NCBI GenBank assembly: GCA_023091735.1
Contig: JALKBU010000282.1
Span: 1 to 51,827, forward strand
DNA from: Trichomonas tenax
Lineage: Eukaryota; Parabasalia; Trichomonadida; Trichomonadidae
Length of the DNA: 51,827 nucleotides
Direction: 5' to 3'
The position numbers were made by a program, and so were the translations under genes. Positions 1 to 9,380 of this stretch are shown here, piece after piece (position 1 is the first letter of the stretch; each line of letters starts with the position of its first letter). Below the pieces are notes generated by a model. The model worked only from the letters and a program-made list of their open reading frames with translations. It ran no database searches and was not told the origin of the DNA.

Positions 1-239
1 GCTAGATCACCAGGTCATTCTTCACAATGAGGTCACAACTACTCATAATGAAGTCTTCTTTGGCTTCCAACATTGAGTTCAATCCATTTCAACCTATTGA
101 CACTTTTCCATTTTTCCCGCCCAAACATGTCACTTTCATTTATTTTGACATCCTGACTTTACATGCCAAAAATAAGTTACATGTCAGAAAAGCACGTTGT
201 TCTATTTTGTCCCAGTCCCAAATTTTTATGACTTATTCA

Positions 240-605
240 TTACCTATTCATACGAACGGTTTCTGAAATACTTGATTTAAAAAATGATGTTTTATTTCCG
301 AAATCTCCAAAATGTTTTCTTATTTTGTCATTTTTCCATTCATTATATCTTACTGTATAAATTTTATCTTTTCCAATATATTTATATTTTAATATGGTTT
401 TTGTGTTTTCATAGTCTTCAGGATTCAATACCTCACAGTCTTCTTTAATAAATAAATGCTTTATGTAATCAGGATTTATCATTCTATAATATTGTTTACC
501 TTTAAATCTTAAAATATAAACAGGTACCCCTTCATCAATAACTCTTTCATCTATTTTATCACTTTTTATATCGGCATTGCCACTGTTTATGTAAGAAATA
601 AAAAA
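240..605 (-). pseudogene. Degraded open frame, unrecognised, probably element-derived
   Basis: An open frame runs about 120 codons on the minus strand to a stop at 240. The first ATG is at 482, but protein-like sequence continues upstream in frame to about 590 with no ATG, so the N-terminus looks lost. The product is rich in Lys, Tyr and Asp and has no domain I recognise. Its composition resembles the element-derived genes at 3.5-5.2 kb and 9-11 kb. A fragment of a mobile-element gene is the best guess; a chance frame is possible. Confidence 0.35.
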
Positions 606-633
606 TTAAATAATAAAAAATTAATTCTTTTTT

Positions 634-669
634 CCCCACTATATATTAGTTATTGTCCCCACTATATAT
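634..669. repeat. Two direct copies of CCCCACTATATAT
   Basis: Identical 13-mers at 634-646 and 657-669, 23 bp apart. They could be an element end or a regulatory pair; their role is unknown. Confidence 0.6.
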
Positions 670-1032
670 AGTTACAAAAAGTGGCAACCAACCCCCAAAC
701 ATATACTACAAATGCGTTTTTCGAAAATTTACATTTCTTCTTTATTTTTCTTTGCTAATTAATAAATACATTCATATTGCTCTCTTTTCCTAAAATTTTT
801 GTTTTATAAAAAAAGTGCTAAGAATTTTGAATGCCAAACAGAAATAAGCATTTTGAAGGGGTCTCAATTTTTGTGTACTCTCACGATCCTATTTTTTTAT
901 CACTATATGAAAGGTTTTATCAAAATCGTTCTTAATCTTTTGTTGATGTGTATAGTATACAACCAATAAGCAGTCGAATGAGCATCAAATAAAATTTAAG
1001 TGAAAATTAATAATATCATTAATTAAATTTTT

Positions 1033-1086
1033 GAAATATTCAACAAAAGTGACATCCCGAAAGATGTTACTTTTGTCGAATATTTC
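1033..1086. repeat. Near-perfect 24-bp inverted repeat with 6-bp loop
   Basis: Arms 1033-1056 and 1063-1086 are reverse complements at 22 of 24 positions. Each arm contains the motif ACAAAAGT(G/A)ACATC, so a TGACA/TGTCA-type motif lies in both orientations about 270 bp upstream of the FHA-RING start. Confidence 0.75.
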
Positions 1087-1328
1087 CATTCTTGATACAA
1101 AATTGAGCCATTTTAGAAAAGTTACTTTTGCAAACGTTTCAAAATATGTCACTTTTGTCAGTAATTGTAATTTTTACTAAAAATATTTTCTTCTATACTC
1201 ATATAATGGAATGTTTTTAACTGATAAAATTTTTTCTCACAAAATATTGCGAGAAATAATTTTTGATTATCATTGTCCAGTGTTTAAATAATAATTGATA
1301 AAATTCCCGTAAAACATTTTAAATGTTT

Positions 1329-1333
1329 TGTCA
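1329..1333 (+). promoter_or_regulatory. Initiator-like TGTCA upstream of the FHA-RING gene
   Basis: TTTTGTCAATATTC lies 24 bp before the ATG, followed by TTCAACTTT. It resembles the trichomonad Inr (TCA with start at A). Placement is by pattern only. Confidence 0.4.
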
Positions 1334-1356
1334 ATATTCTTCAACTTTAAAAAAAA

Positions 1357-2325
1357 ATGCTGAACAACACGACAGCCTTCTTGATTAAAATGTCAAATAA
1401 ATTAAACAACAATTGCCCCAACGCCATAGTTTTGAACAAGAACGAAACGAAGATCGGAAGACGCGCAGATGTTAAAATGGATACATCAAAGAAGAAAGAA
1501 GTATCAAAAATTCACGCTTGCATCACAAGGCACATCAAATATTTAGACTGCTATTTTACTGTTGATGATCTACACTCTGTTAATGGAACTTTCGTCAATA
1601 AAAGAAAAATTATTAGAGACGAATTAATTCATAAAGATGAAATCGTGTTTGCTGGCGGTAATCAATATCTTGTAGGGGATTTTCTTCAGACAACAGACGA
1701 CTTAGAGTGTGTTTATCGATTTATTGTTCCGGAAACTGAAGTAGATTTCTCATTTTGCAAGGATTATCACAATGAGTTCGATACAACGAAGGAGAACGAA
1801 GAATGCTGTGTTTGTTTCAGCTATTCTCATCGTTTATTAGAATTGCAGTGCGGACATCACGCATGTGTGTCCTGCATGTCGAAATGGTCATTGAGCTGCT
1901 TCGAGCGCCTCCATTCGCTGAGATGCCCTTATTGCAGAACAAAACTCCCAAAAATGGAAATCGGAAGAGATTCGGCGGAAATGGTCAATGGTGTTCAGGT
2001 TGTTTATTCAATAGAGCCTCTCTGTAAGACTCTCAATGTTAAAAAAGTTGATGAAATTGAAAAATTATCAATTCGTAAACGATGGACGTTACAGAATAGG
2101 GAGTCGTTCTGGGACTTCAATGAGAAGGTTTTCGACTTTTACAATCTCAAATATTCATTCAATTGGCTTTGCGAGTGCTCTCTTCAGCAAATATTGACAT
2201 TCAACCAGGAAGAACTAAGAAATGTTGTTGAGAACCTCCAGGGAAACACGAGATCAATGCCAGGATCACTCCTTGAAGAAGCGATTTATCTCGTATCCAA
2301 GAAAATCATGAAAATGGATCAGTGA
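1357..2325 (+). CDS. FHA and RING finger protein, likely E3 ubiquitin ligase
   Basis: 322 residues. An FHA domain spans about 20-110 with the expected landmarks: GRR at 34-36, Ser50/His53 in the SxxH motif, and NGTFVN at 76-81. FHA domains bind phosphothreonine. A C3HC4 RING follows at 150-193 (C150, C153, C165, H167, C170, C173, C190, C193), the E2-binding module of ubiquitin ligases. The helical C-terminus (200-322) is not recognised. This order recalls CHFR, RNF8 and Dma1, which link phospho-signals to ubiquitination in the cell cycle and DNA damage response; that role here is inference. ATG 1357 is preceded by initiator-like TCA sites; Met12 is an alternative start. The stop is TGA. Confidence 0.85.
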   Translation: MLNNTTAFLIKMSNKLNNNCPNAIVLNKNETKIGRRADVKMDTSKKKEVSKIHACITRHIKYLDCYFTVDDLHSVNGTFVNKRKIIRDELIHKDEIVFAGGNQYLVGDFLQTTDDLECVYRFIVPETEVDFSFCKDYHNEFDTTKENEECCVCFSYSHRLLELQCGHHACVSCMSKWSLSCFERLHSLRCPYCRTKLPKMEIGRDSAEMVNGVQVVYSIEPLCKTLNVKKVDEIEKLSIRKRWTLQNRESFWDFNEKVFDFYNLKYSFNWLCECSLQQILTFNQEELRNVVENLQGNTRSMPGSLLEEAIYLVSKKIMKMDQ

Positions 2326-2622
2326 ACGAAAAAGTGATATAACAATGATCAACTCTTCGATGAATTTCTTCTATTAGATGACATTGTCGAGTTTTCCTCC
2401 ACAATCGATAATATTTTTGTTTTTTATTTATAAATATTCCATGTAACTTTATATTATACGCTGTCAATTCATTGGTCTCAAAAAGCTAATTTCACCACTT
2501 TTTGATTATTATTCAAATTTTTTCATCAAAATACCATTATATATATGGTTGATTATATACTTTTATTTTCAAAAAATTTAAAGGAATATTAAATATGGTG
2601 AATGACCAAACTATGTAGGTTT

Positions 2623-2685
2623 CGCCTTTAGTGCTAATTATGCATAAAAGAGGCCCGGGTTCGACTCCCGACAAAGTACTTTTTT
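2623..2685 (+). ncRNA. tRNA-like element lacking an anticodon arm, with Pol III-type terminator
   Basis: A perfect B-box match, GGTTCGACTCC, lies at 2658-2668. The T-arm is 2655-2671 with four of five pairs. A four-pair D-like arm (GTGC 2631-2634 with GCAT 2642-2645) lies upstream, and a T6 run (2680-2685) follows directly. Only nine bases separate the two arms, so the anticodon arm is missing, and no matching acceptor 5' strand was found. It is probably a decayed tRNA or tRNA-derived element; a transcribed small RNA is possible. Confidence 0.35.
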
Positions 2686-2720
2686 CTTTTTGCAATTCGC
2701 ACGAAAGCAAGCTTTTGATT

Positions 2721-2786
2721 AAAAAGGCGGAGCCATTGATAGCTATTAAAACGCTCCGCTTTTTTAATTGCTATCGATGGCGGAGC
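2721..2786. repeat. Nested inverted repeats forming competing hairpins
   Basis: GCGGAGC (2727-2733) pairs with GCTCCGC (2753-2759), flanked by an A run and a T run, which gives a stem with a terminal T6. GCCATTGATAGC (2732-2743) also pairs with GCTATCGATGGC (2770-2781) with one mismatch. The two foldings exclude each other. GGCGGAGC recurs at 2779-2786. Confidence 0.65.
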
Positions 2787-3207
2787 TAATTTGCTTCAGA
2801 GAATGAAAAGAAAAATTGCAGCTGGAAAAGTGACGTAAAATTGAAATGAAAACTCATAATATGTTCACAATACTATTATAATCTATAATCAACAATAATA
2901 ATTTTCAAAACCATTCAATTTATATAACGGCCTTCGGACGTCACTTTTGGAAATAATGCAATTCTTGTAATTCAATTTTGAATAAGGCTGCCTTTAGATT
3001 TATTTTTCGTAAAACTTTTTCTCACAAAATTCAAAAGGAAAGCTTTGCTCATTTGTAAAAACAGCTGAAAAATTTATAAAATGAAAAAAATATACATTTT
3101 TAAATGGATTTTAAATCATATATGTGATAATGATCGATATTTACGTAGTATTTTAGTGACCATTTTTTATTTTAATTTTCAAGCAATTCAATTTTTCACA
3201 TTTTTTT

Positions 3208-3537
3208 ATGGACTTTAATGATCTTTTACAAAGTGATGTTGAAACGACGTCATTGATGTCTGTTTTATACTATGGCTTTCTAAGGATATCAGAAGCTGTA
3301 AGCTTGACTCTCGATGATATTTCTACTACAGAAGGAATTTTAACCTTATTTATTAAAAGCTCTAAAACAAATCAGACTTCCAAAGCCATTCCTGTATTAA
3401 TCGAAAGATCTAACACTAACTATTCACCCTATCTTTGGCTTGTTCGCAGACTTCAATATTTGAAATCTCTTCCAAATGTTTGCAAAACGTCCAAAATTTT
3501 TTCCAAAAGCAATAACAACATATTGATCAAGGATTAA
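3208..3537 (+). pseudogene. Truncated tyrosine recombinase
   Basis: 109 residues. The segment YGFLRISEAVSLTLDDI matches the box around the first catalytic Arg of tyrosine recombinases (phage-integrase fold), and a following strand carries a KSSKT segment. The frame stops at 3537, before the HxxR and Tyr-nucleophile boxes would appear, and no N-terminal core-binding domain is visible upstream. It cannot be an active enzyme as it stands. The source could be a viral or transposon integrase; which family cannot be told. A different coding frame takes over at about 3530, suggesting a junction between two elements. Confidence 0.6.
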
Positions 3538-3811
3538 ATCTGCTTTTAATAACGAAATACCGAAGAAAGAAGCTAGTAAGTTAGTGAACATTTCACCCGA
3601 TGAATTAACAAATAGATTTAATTCCGCAAAACGTGAAATAGTTAATATTATTTATAACCAATTAGTTGATAAAATGAATTCATTTAATGATAAAATTAAT
3701 GATTTGTCGATGTATGAAAACGTTAATGATAACGAGGTGATCGAATCAGAATTTAAAGGCGTTAAGGTTGATTTAGTTGAAAAAGATAATTCAAAAATTT
3801 ATGAAATGTAA
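3530..3811 (+). pseudogene. Unrecognised Asn/Lys/Asp-rich open frame, 5' truncated
   Basis: A frame of about 94 codons is open from the end of the recombinase fragment, with no ATG at its beginning. Protein-like sequence begins at about 3530. It contains a predicted helical part (ISPDELTNRFNSAKREIV) and an acidic tail. It sits 10 bp before a small hydrophobic frame and 208 bp before the replication-protein remnant, all on one strand, as in an element gene block. Function unknown. Confidence 0.35.
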
Positions 3812-3821
3812 TTTTTTAATA

Positions 3822-3970
3822 ATGAATAAACTCATTTATTTTTTGAAATCTCATTAATCGTGATTGCATCAATTCATACGTTAATTTATTTAGTTGATGT
3901 TTTAAATGAATTTGCAATTTATGAAGAGGAGGAAATAAGCCCAGAAATAATGAAAAGTATATATTCATAA
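3822..3970 (+). pseudogene. Small hydrophobic protein broken in a T run
   Basis: ATG 3822 opens a frame that ends early. One base shift in the T6 run at 3839-3844 joins it to a frame encoding a hydrophobic stretch (SLIVIASIHTLIYLV) and an acidic end, stopping at 3968-3970. Restored length would be about 49 residues with one membrane span. A homopolymer sequencing error would look the same. Confidence 0.3.
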
Positions 3971-4019
3971 AATAAAGTTAATTTTTAAAAATTTATTTTT
4001 TATTAACTAAGAAATAAAC

Positions 4020-5171
4020 ATGACTACAACAAACACAGTCGCTATAGTTTCTGAACAAATTAATGAAGATTATGAATGGATTCAGTATAATTCAAAATTA
4101 CGAATCATTCATTCTATCAAAGACGATTATTTTCAAATGCAATACTATTCATGCGCAGACTTTGACATTGATTTAATGACTTCATTTGATGAATCAAAGA
4201 AATCCTTAGTTGTTGTGGCAGATTCAAGAATTCGTAAAAATGCAATCGAACCAATCTGTTCTTATTCTTTTATTCGCGGAAATTACAAATGCAAACTAAC
4301 TAGAAGCGTTAATGATGCATTAAATGATTTAAACATAAAATTGCAGATTAAAGAAAATCAAGAGATTAAGTCGATTGTTGAAAAACATGAAGGAGTTAAA
4401 ATTTCTGATGAGCTTGCTCGTTCTTTAGTCGATGGAATCGCAGATTTTGAAGTTCATAACGATGGTGGAAGTATGACAATTGAAAAAGAAATAACATTAT
4501 TCACTCTGTTTCAATCAATTAATTCATTACCGAAGCTTACGATAACGTTTATAACTTCTGCAAACTTACTGATAACGCCAAAAACAATTTTGAAAATGCA
4601 AAAGCACGTTATTCAAATCTTTACACCTCTCCATTTGTTTTAGCAAAGATTTTAAGAATTTATCAAAAGGAGTATTATGATGAATACGTTAAACCATTGA
4701 TTCAAAAGAAAGCCTTAATTTTTGATATCGATTTATCCGAAAACTTCAATTTAAATTCAATAATCAAAAAGGCTGAACAAAAAGTTTACAAAACGACGAA
4801 TGAAATAATTTCCGATTTATCAAAAATTATTCTTAGAATTGACGGCGAAAATATAATATTCATTAAAAAGACTTTTGATGCAAATAATAAATATAATTTC
4901 AGTTTTTTGTAATAATCAAATAATGAAAGAAATGCTTAAGGCGGTTAAACTTTGGAAAGATGAAGGCAGATTTTTTACCGCTTGGGACGTGTTAACTTTA
5001 AACCTTACTCTATTATCTTGCAAAGGATTTAAATTCTTCAGTAACAATAAATCAATATTTTCAATGTTCAGAGGCTATAAATACAAAGTTCCTGATAGTG
5101 TTAATGAATCAGTAATCAAACAATTTTTGAATTTGATTTATGAAGTAATAGCTGATTCGAACAATAAGTGC
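4020..5171 (+). pseudogene. Replication-protein remnant in three frames, possibly D5-like primase/SF3 helicase
   Basis: Coding-like sequence runs from ATG 4020 through three reading frames, switching near 4540 and again near 4880-4910. The last part has LWKDEGRFFTAWDVL, then SIFSMFRGYKY, then IKQFLNLIYEVIADSN. That order resembles the region just before the Walker A motif of D5-type SF3 helicases, where a G-ending 'nlf.G' segment and a 'fl..I.evi' helix occur. The sequence ends abruptly at about 5171, where the TGCAC repeats begin, so no ATPase motifs remain. Family placement is from memory of conserved spacing and is tentative; that the frame is broken is clear. Confidence 0.4.
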
Positions 5172-5690
5172 ACCAAGGAGACGTATCGAGTGCACCGGGT
5201 CGTAAATTTCATTTTTGCCTTAAAACTCATGTTTTTCGTGTGTTTTCACTCGAATTTTGCTTATTTACGGTCATTTCTTTAAGTGCACTGAGTGCACCAG
5301 GTGCAGTAAAGAGTTATGCAAAACAATGACAACATGATATTTTGACAACATTTTGTATAAATCTTCAAAAATACTCAATTTTTCAATGAAATTACTTAAA
5401 ATTTCATCGAAATTCAAGAATTCAGCCATTATTACAAACAAACAACTGTTTCTAAGACGTAAAACCTTAAAACTCCAGTTTTCAATAAATGTTGTCAAAA
5501 TATCATGTTGTCACTATTTTTACAGAGTTTTGTTGACTTTGTGCACCCGATGCACTCGGTGCAGTTTTTCAACCCCTGTTTTCCCCTAAAATCCACAAAT
5601 TTTGCTTATTTACTGCAGCAAAACCTCAAATTTTGAAAACGCATTTTTCTCTGCTATTATCGACATGATGCACTCGGTGCATTTGCTTAT
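5168..5690. repeat. Cluster of TGCAC/GTGCA palindromic repeats
   Basis: Blocks near 5168-5198, 5283-5306, 5541-5564 and 5669-5682 are built from GTGCAC and TGCA units, including TGCACTCGGTGCA twice. They surround the 5327-5513 inverted-end element. No credible protein is encoded here. Confidence 0.6.
5327..5513. mobile_element. 187-bp element with perfect 27-bp terminal inverted repeats
   Basis: Arms 5327-5353 and 5487-5513 are exact reverse complements (27 of 27), each beginning or ending TGACAACATGATATTTTG. The interior is AT-rich without a gene, like a MITE. No clear target-site duplication is seen. It lies within the TGCAC repeat cluster, which may be its host repeat. Confidence 0.6.
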
Positions 5691-6222
5691 GCTGTGCCCT
5701 AAAACTCAGGGGGTCATTAAAAAACGGTCATGAAAAATCATAAACTCCCCTCATTTATCCAGCCGGGCTGCGTGCTTGAACGCAGCAGAGGCTAAAATGT
5801 GTGTGTAACTACTTTGATTTATGCAAAATATTGAGATTGTGAAATTTAAATTTTTCAAATAAATGAGCATACCTTGCCTCTGGATTTTATTTGGAAGATG
5901 TAACTGCTCTCGGTTCATGTAATTTTTCAAATTTTATTAACAATAAAGCAAATGGCTGATGTTTAGGACACAGTAAATTATATTTTGGTGAATACCTTGA
6001 TAAATAACACCGCCGATATTTATGGTATTGAAGTTGCATATGGATCAAATCTTTCATTTCCTAATGCATTAGGAAATAACCCTATTTATTTTTAATTACA
6101 CATTCGTTTGTAAAACAATAAAAAGATTTCTGTCTTTGGACATTTTAATCAGTTTTCTTTTATTGTTTTGCTTTTGCCGAGATAGTAAATATATATTTTC
6201 CATAAAATATATTTTTTTACAA
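5691..6222. other. Non-coding stretch before the copine gene
   Basis: It contains a hairpin (GCTGCGT 5767-5773 with ACGCAGC 5780-5786). A protein-like tail at 5967-6095 on the plus strand, about 42 codons with no start and a stop just upstream, resembles a lost gene end (YGIEVAYGSNLSFPN). It is not recognised. Confidence 0.4.
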
Positions 6223-7875
6223 TTAATGTGGAGCAGGTGTAACTGGCTGAGGAATGAAGTTAACACTTCTGCAGAATTCATCAACCTGGCGTGGAACCTC
6301 TTCCAAAACTGCAGCGGCAAGAGAAGGGCCGCCTCTCGAAGCGAAATCTCTGAATGGAACAAACTGAACAATATCTCTCTTCATAACTTCGCCATTAGAA
6401 GCACGGAGAGGAACTTCATCGGCATCAAGTTCGTCCATTGCGTCGAAATTTGCATTACCGACACCAACAATGATGATTGAAAGTGGGGCATCTCTTGTTG
6501 CATGAACAATGGCGTCCTTCGTCTCCTGCATATCGTTGATGATGCCATCTGTGACAATAAGCAAGATTGTGTATGTTCTGGATTCAGCGAATGATGCTTT
6601 GGCGACATCTGTTGCAGCTCTAATGACTGGAGCAAAGCATGTTGGGCCGCTCAATCCGACGTGCATTAAGGAGTTCCTGTAGGCACCAATGATGCCCTGG
6701 AGGCCGTGAACGTTCGGGTTCTGTGGGTTGAAAGTCAATGGGAAGCAGTGGGAAACTGATCCGCCGATATTCCCTCCAAATCCGAATACTGGGAACTCCT
6801 GGTCAGAATCGTATGGGCAGATGACGCCGCCGACGGACCAGATGCATGTCTCGTACTGGTTTGGAGACATGTTGTTGATGAAGTGAAGAGATTGAGGATC
6901 GCGTTGATCTCTGTTAGAAGCTGTGTAATCAATAGCTGTGATAAGGTTCAGCTGAAGGCCGCCCTTAATGTAGTCGATAAATGTTGGCTGCTGGAAAAGT
7001 TGAACCTTCGAAACTTTAATTGAACCAACTTCTTTGCCTTTAACTGTCAAATTGTACTCAGAGCCCTGGTTTTCCATGAGCTGTGTAAGAGAAGCCTGTG
7101 TGGATCCAATAAGAATGTCAACTTTTCCATCTCTGAAATCGTACGCAGAAATCGTGAGAGGAACATCCATATCACCGTTACAGAGGCTCTGAAGTGGAAT
7201 GCTGAACTGCTTGATTGTGCAATTCTGTGTTTTCGGATAAACGGCTGATCTATAAGTTGGAAGAAGTTTTCCTGCTTCGCTTGGCTTCGAAATGACTAAA
7301 TATGGATTGTTGCTGTGGAATGTTCTCATTTTCTTTAAGTTCTTGAACGCGCATTCGATTGTAACTTTTGTATTTGATTTTGAGGCTTGTTCTGCGTTAA
7401 TCGTCAAAAATCCACGCTTGTCGTGCTCCGTGTCGTGCTTTAGTGTCAAAACGAGCTCCTGTCCTATATGAGAAACGACTGTTTGGACGTTTGTGTCGCA
7501 ATAGCCGATAAAGTCGTGATTTCTTAAGTCTCCTTTCTCGGAATCGCAATCGTAGACGCAGAACCTCAGCGGCTGATTTGATTCGAAGATATAAAGCGTT
7601 TTAAGGACCTTTACCCACTGTGGATTTGGATTATCCCAAATAACTTCAGTTCTAGCGACCTCTACCATTTGGTTGCTCATAGGTATGAACAAAACGCACA
7701 TTGGATCACTCTCGCTGCCGATATCCATCTTCTTTAGTTCTTTGCCGCCGAGATGCATGTCAATGATGGGAACATCTGTGGCAATCTCGGCCGATGATGT
7801 GTTTTCGATCGCAACCAAACCGCTGTTGGTACTTTTTATTGCCTGTGGCTTGAAATTCGCGTAAGCAACATTCAT
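6223..7875 (-). CDS. Copine family protein (two C2 domains and vWA-like domain)
   Basis: 550 residues, close to the usual copine length. Two C2 domains (about 35-165 and 170-300) are followed by the copine von Willebrand A-like domain. The first C2 has DIGSESDP and YDCDSEKGD loops carrying acidic calcium-binding residues. The vWA domain opens with AIDYTASN, a DxTxS MIDAS motif near residue 318, and contains IIVGVGNANFDAMDELD. Copines bind phospholipid membranes in response to calcium and recruit partners through the vWA domain. The start ATG at 7875 has TGACA ten bases upstream on the coding strand and a TTTACAAAATTTTAAA block just beyond. The product is presumably cytosolic, moving to membranes. 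Confidence 0.92.
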   Translation of the reverse strand: MNVAYANFKPQAIKSTNSGLVAIENTSSAEIATDVPIIDMHLGGKELKKMDIGSESDPMCVLFIPMSNQMVEVARTEVIWDNPNPQWVKVLKTLYIFESNQPLRFCVYDCDSEKGDLRNHDFIGYCDTNVQTVVSHIGQELVLTLKHDTEHDKRGFLTINAEQASKSNTKVTIECAFKNLKKMRTFHSNNPYLVISKPSEAGKLLPTYRSAVYPKTQNCTIKQFSIPLQSLCNGDMDVPLTISAYDFRDGKVDILIGSTQASLTQLMENQGSEYNLTVKGKEVGSIKVSKVQLFQQPTFIDYIKGGLQLNLITAIDYTASNRDQRDPQSLHFINNMSPNQYETCIWSVGGVICPYDSDQEFPVFGFGGNIGGSVSHCFPLTFNPQNPNVHGLQGIIGAYRNSLMHVGLSGPTCFAPVIRAATDVAKASFAESRTYTILLIVTDGIINDMQETKDAIVHATRDAPLSIIIVGVGNANFDAMDELDADEVPLRASNGEVMKRDIVQFVPFRDFASRGGPSLAAAVLEEVPRQVDEFCRSVNFIPQPVTPAPH

Positions 7876-9051
7876 TTTATTTGGTGTCAGTTTTTAAAAT
7901 TTTGTAAACTTTTCAATCATCGGAACTTTTATAGCTTATTTTGACTGAGAAAAACAAAATTTTAAATTTTTTTCAACGTTTTGGATCTGATTTAAAATTT
8001 TTGGAAAAGTTTCATTTTACTTTAGATATCGATTAAGCATGCCGCACTTTGCCAAAACGATGGTTTTTCTACCTTCCTTTACTGCCAGCATAACAGTATA
8101 AGTTTTACATGGGCGTTTTTAGCAAAAAATTGAAAAATTTTTGAATTTAGCATGAAAAAGGCCTAAAAACGGCTTTCATGTGATTTTAATTAAACAGTCT
8201 ATTCAAACTTTTATCACAGACTCTTTTTCAAAACTAAAAAATAACAATTTCTATTCATTAACTTCAACATTTTTGATTTCTCCCCCAATTTTCATTTTAT
8301 AACAAAATTAGAACGAGAAGGTCTAAGTAACATGTGTAGGGTATCTCATTAATCACAATTTTGAAGACTTTTATACTGCCACTGCCAAATTTCGTGGCAC
8401 TAAATTTTTAGGGATTTTTTAGGAATTTTAAGGTCTAAGAATTCTTTCACGCACAATATAAGCATCATGTAAAGGTTTCAAATATCGCATACTGCCAGAC
8501 TTTGGACCAATATTTAGTTTCTGTCAGTATCAAATTAGTACTGAAATCGCCTCATTTGATGAAAAATATGAAGTATGTATTCAACATAGTTGACACGCAT
8601 CGTCTCCAGAGCTGATTGTTAATTGGCAGTAAATTGTCACTTTCAATCATTTCTCTATTTGCTTATGCGTTCAGTCACAAAGACTGATCGAGTAATCGGT
8701 CAGCCAGAATGAGTGTGATGATCCATGACATGTATTGTGAACATTTCATTCAATATTCTGTTTATAAACTGGGTTTTATTGAATCAAATGTGATTTATGA
8801 AGTAATTCATGGAAAAGTTTATAAAATTGGTATCTTTAATATTTATGGCGTAGGTTTAGAGATTTCTCTCTGCGACATTAACTACAGAGCGAGATGTTTC
8901 TCTCTGCGAATCTCGAAGATAGATTTTTTGCAAAAAAATGTCAAGGTGAGAATATGAGTATATACATAGATCGCATTGTATTGCAATGTCAATAAATACT
9001 TGTAGTGACTAGAAATATAAGATTTTTTATGTATTTATTTTAGTTTTTTGA
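7876..9051. other. Non-coding stretch upstream of copine
   Basis: No credible gene. A TACTGCCA-type motif recurs near 8082, 8371 and 8489, with its reverse complement near 8622. GAGATTTCTCTCTGCGA-like copies lie near 8860 and 8895. Short frames here have no protein character. Confidence 0.5.
7885..7908 (-). promoter_or_regulatory. Copine start-proximal TGACA plus TTTACAAAATTTTAAA block
   Basis: On the coding strand the block TTTACAAAATTTTAAA (7893-7908) is followed by AACTGACACC (TGACA 7885-7889) and then the ATG. The same 16-mer directly precedes the kinase ATG at 30621. Confidence 0.4.
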
Positions 9052-9374
9052 TCAATGTTCATGATTGATATCTTCCTTATTATTTAATTCTATTATTAAG
9101 TCTTTATCATTTATGTCTATTTCCTGAGTATATATTTTACCCACTTTTATATTTATCTGTTCTTGTATTTCTTCTAAAAATTCAGTGTCGTGATAATCGG
9201 GGTATTTCGTGAAAGATGTTAAATTATCGTTGATTAAACATATCTGCCGTAACAATTCAGCAACTGTGAATGTAATAGTTAAATCATTATTAATGATTGA
9301 ATTGACGAGCCGTGAGTGTAAACAAGAATGTTTTCGCTGACTTTGGCAATTTGGTTTTCACTCATTTTTATGGT
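9052..9374 (-). pseudogene. Small element-type protein with frameshift
   Basis: ATG 9374 opens MSENQIAKVSENI and hits a TAA after about 26 codons. A one-base shift near 9300-9330 continues as IINNDLTITFTVAELLRQI and runs to the stop at 9052. The product would be about 107 residues, unrecognised. It lies 3' of the KilA-N gene on the same strand and is preceded by a copy of the intergenic module that also precedes KilA-N, so both probably come from one element. Confidence 0.4.
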
Positions 9375-9380
9375 TGTTAA

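Larger units (their letters stand above)
606..1356. other. Non-coding stretch with short repeats upstream of the FHA-RING gene
   Basis: No credible gene. It holds a direct repeat of CCCCACTATATAT (634-646 and 657-669), a 54-bp near-palindrome (1033-1086) and further TTACTTTTG and GTCACTTTTG motifs near 1110-1160. Confidence 0.6.
2326..3207. other. Non-coding stretch with tRNA-like remnant and hairpins
   Basis: No protein gene. It contains a tRNA-like element (2623-2685) and a nested inverted repeat (2721-2786), annotated separately. The remainder is AT-rich with nothing further seen. Confidence 0.55.

Noticed and set aside
5168..5690. CRISPR array
   Set aside because: The repeats are short and unevenly spaced, with no constant unit or spacer length, in a eukaryotic setting.
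8709..8957. 82-codon frame after the copine upstream region
   Set aside because: No homologous pattern; built over short direct repeats.
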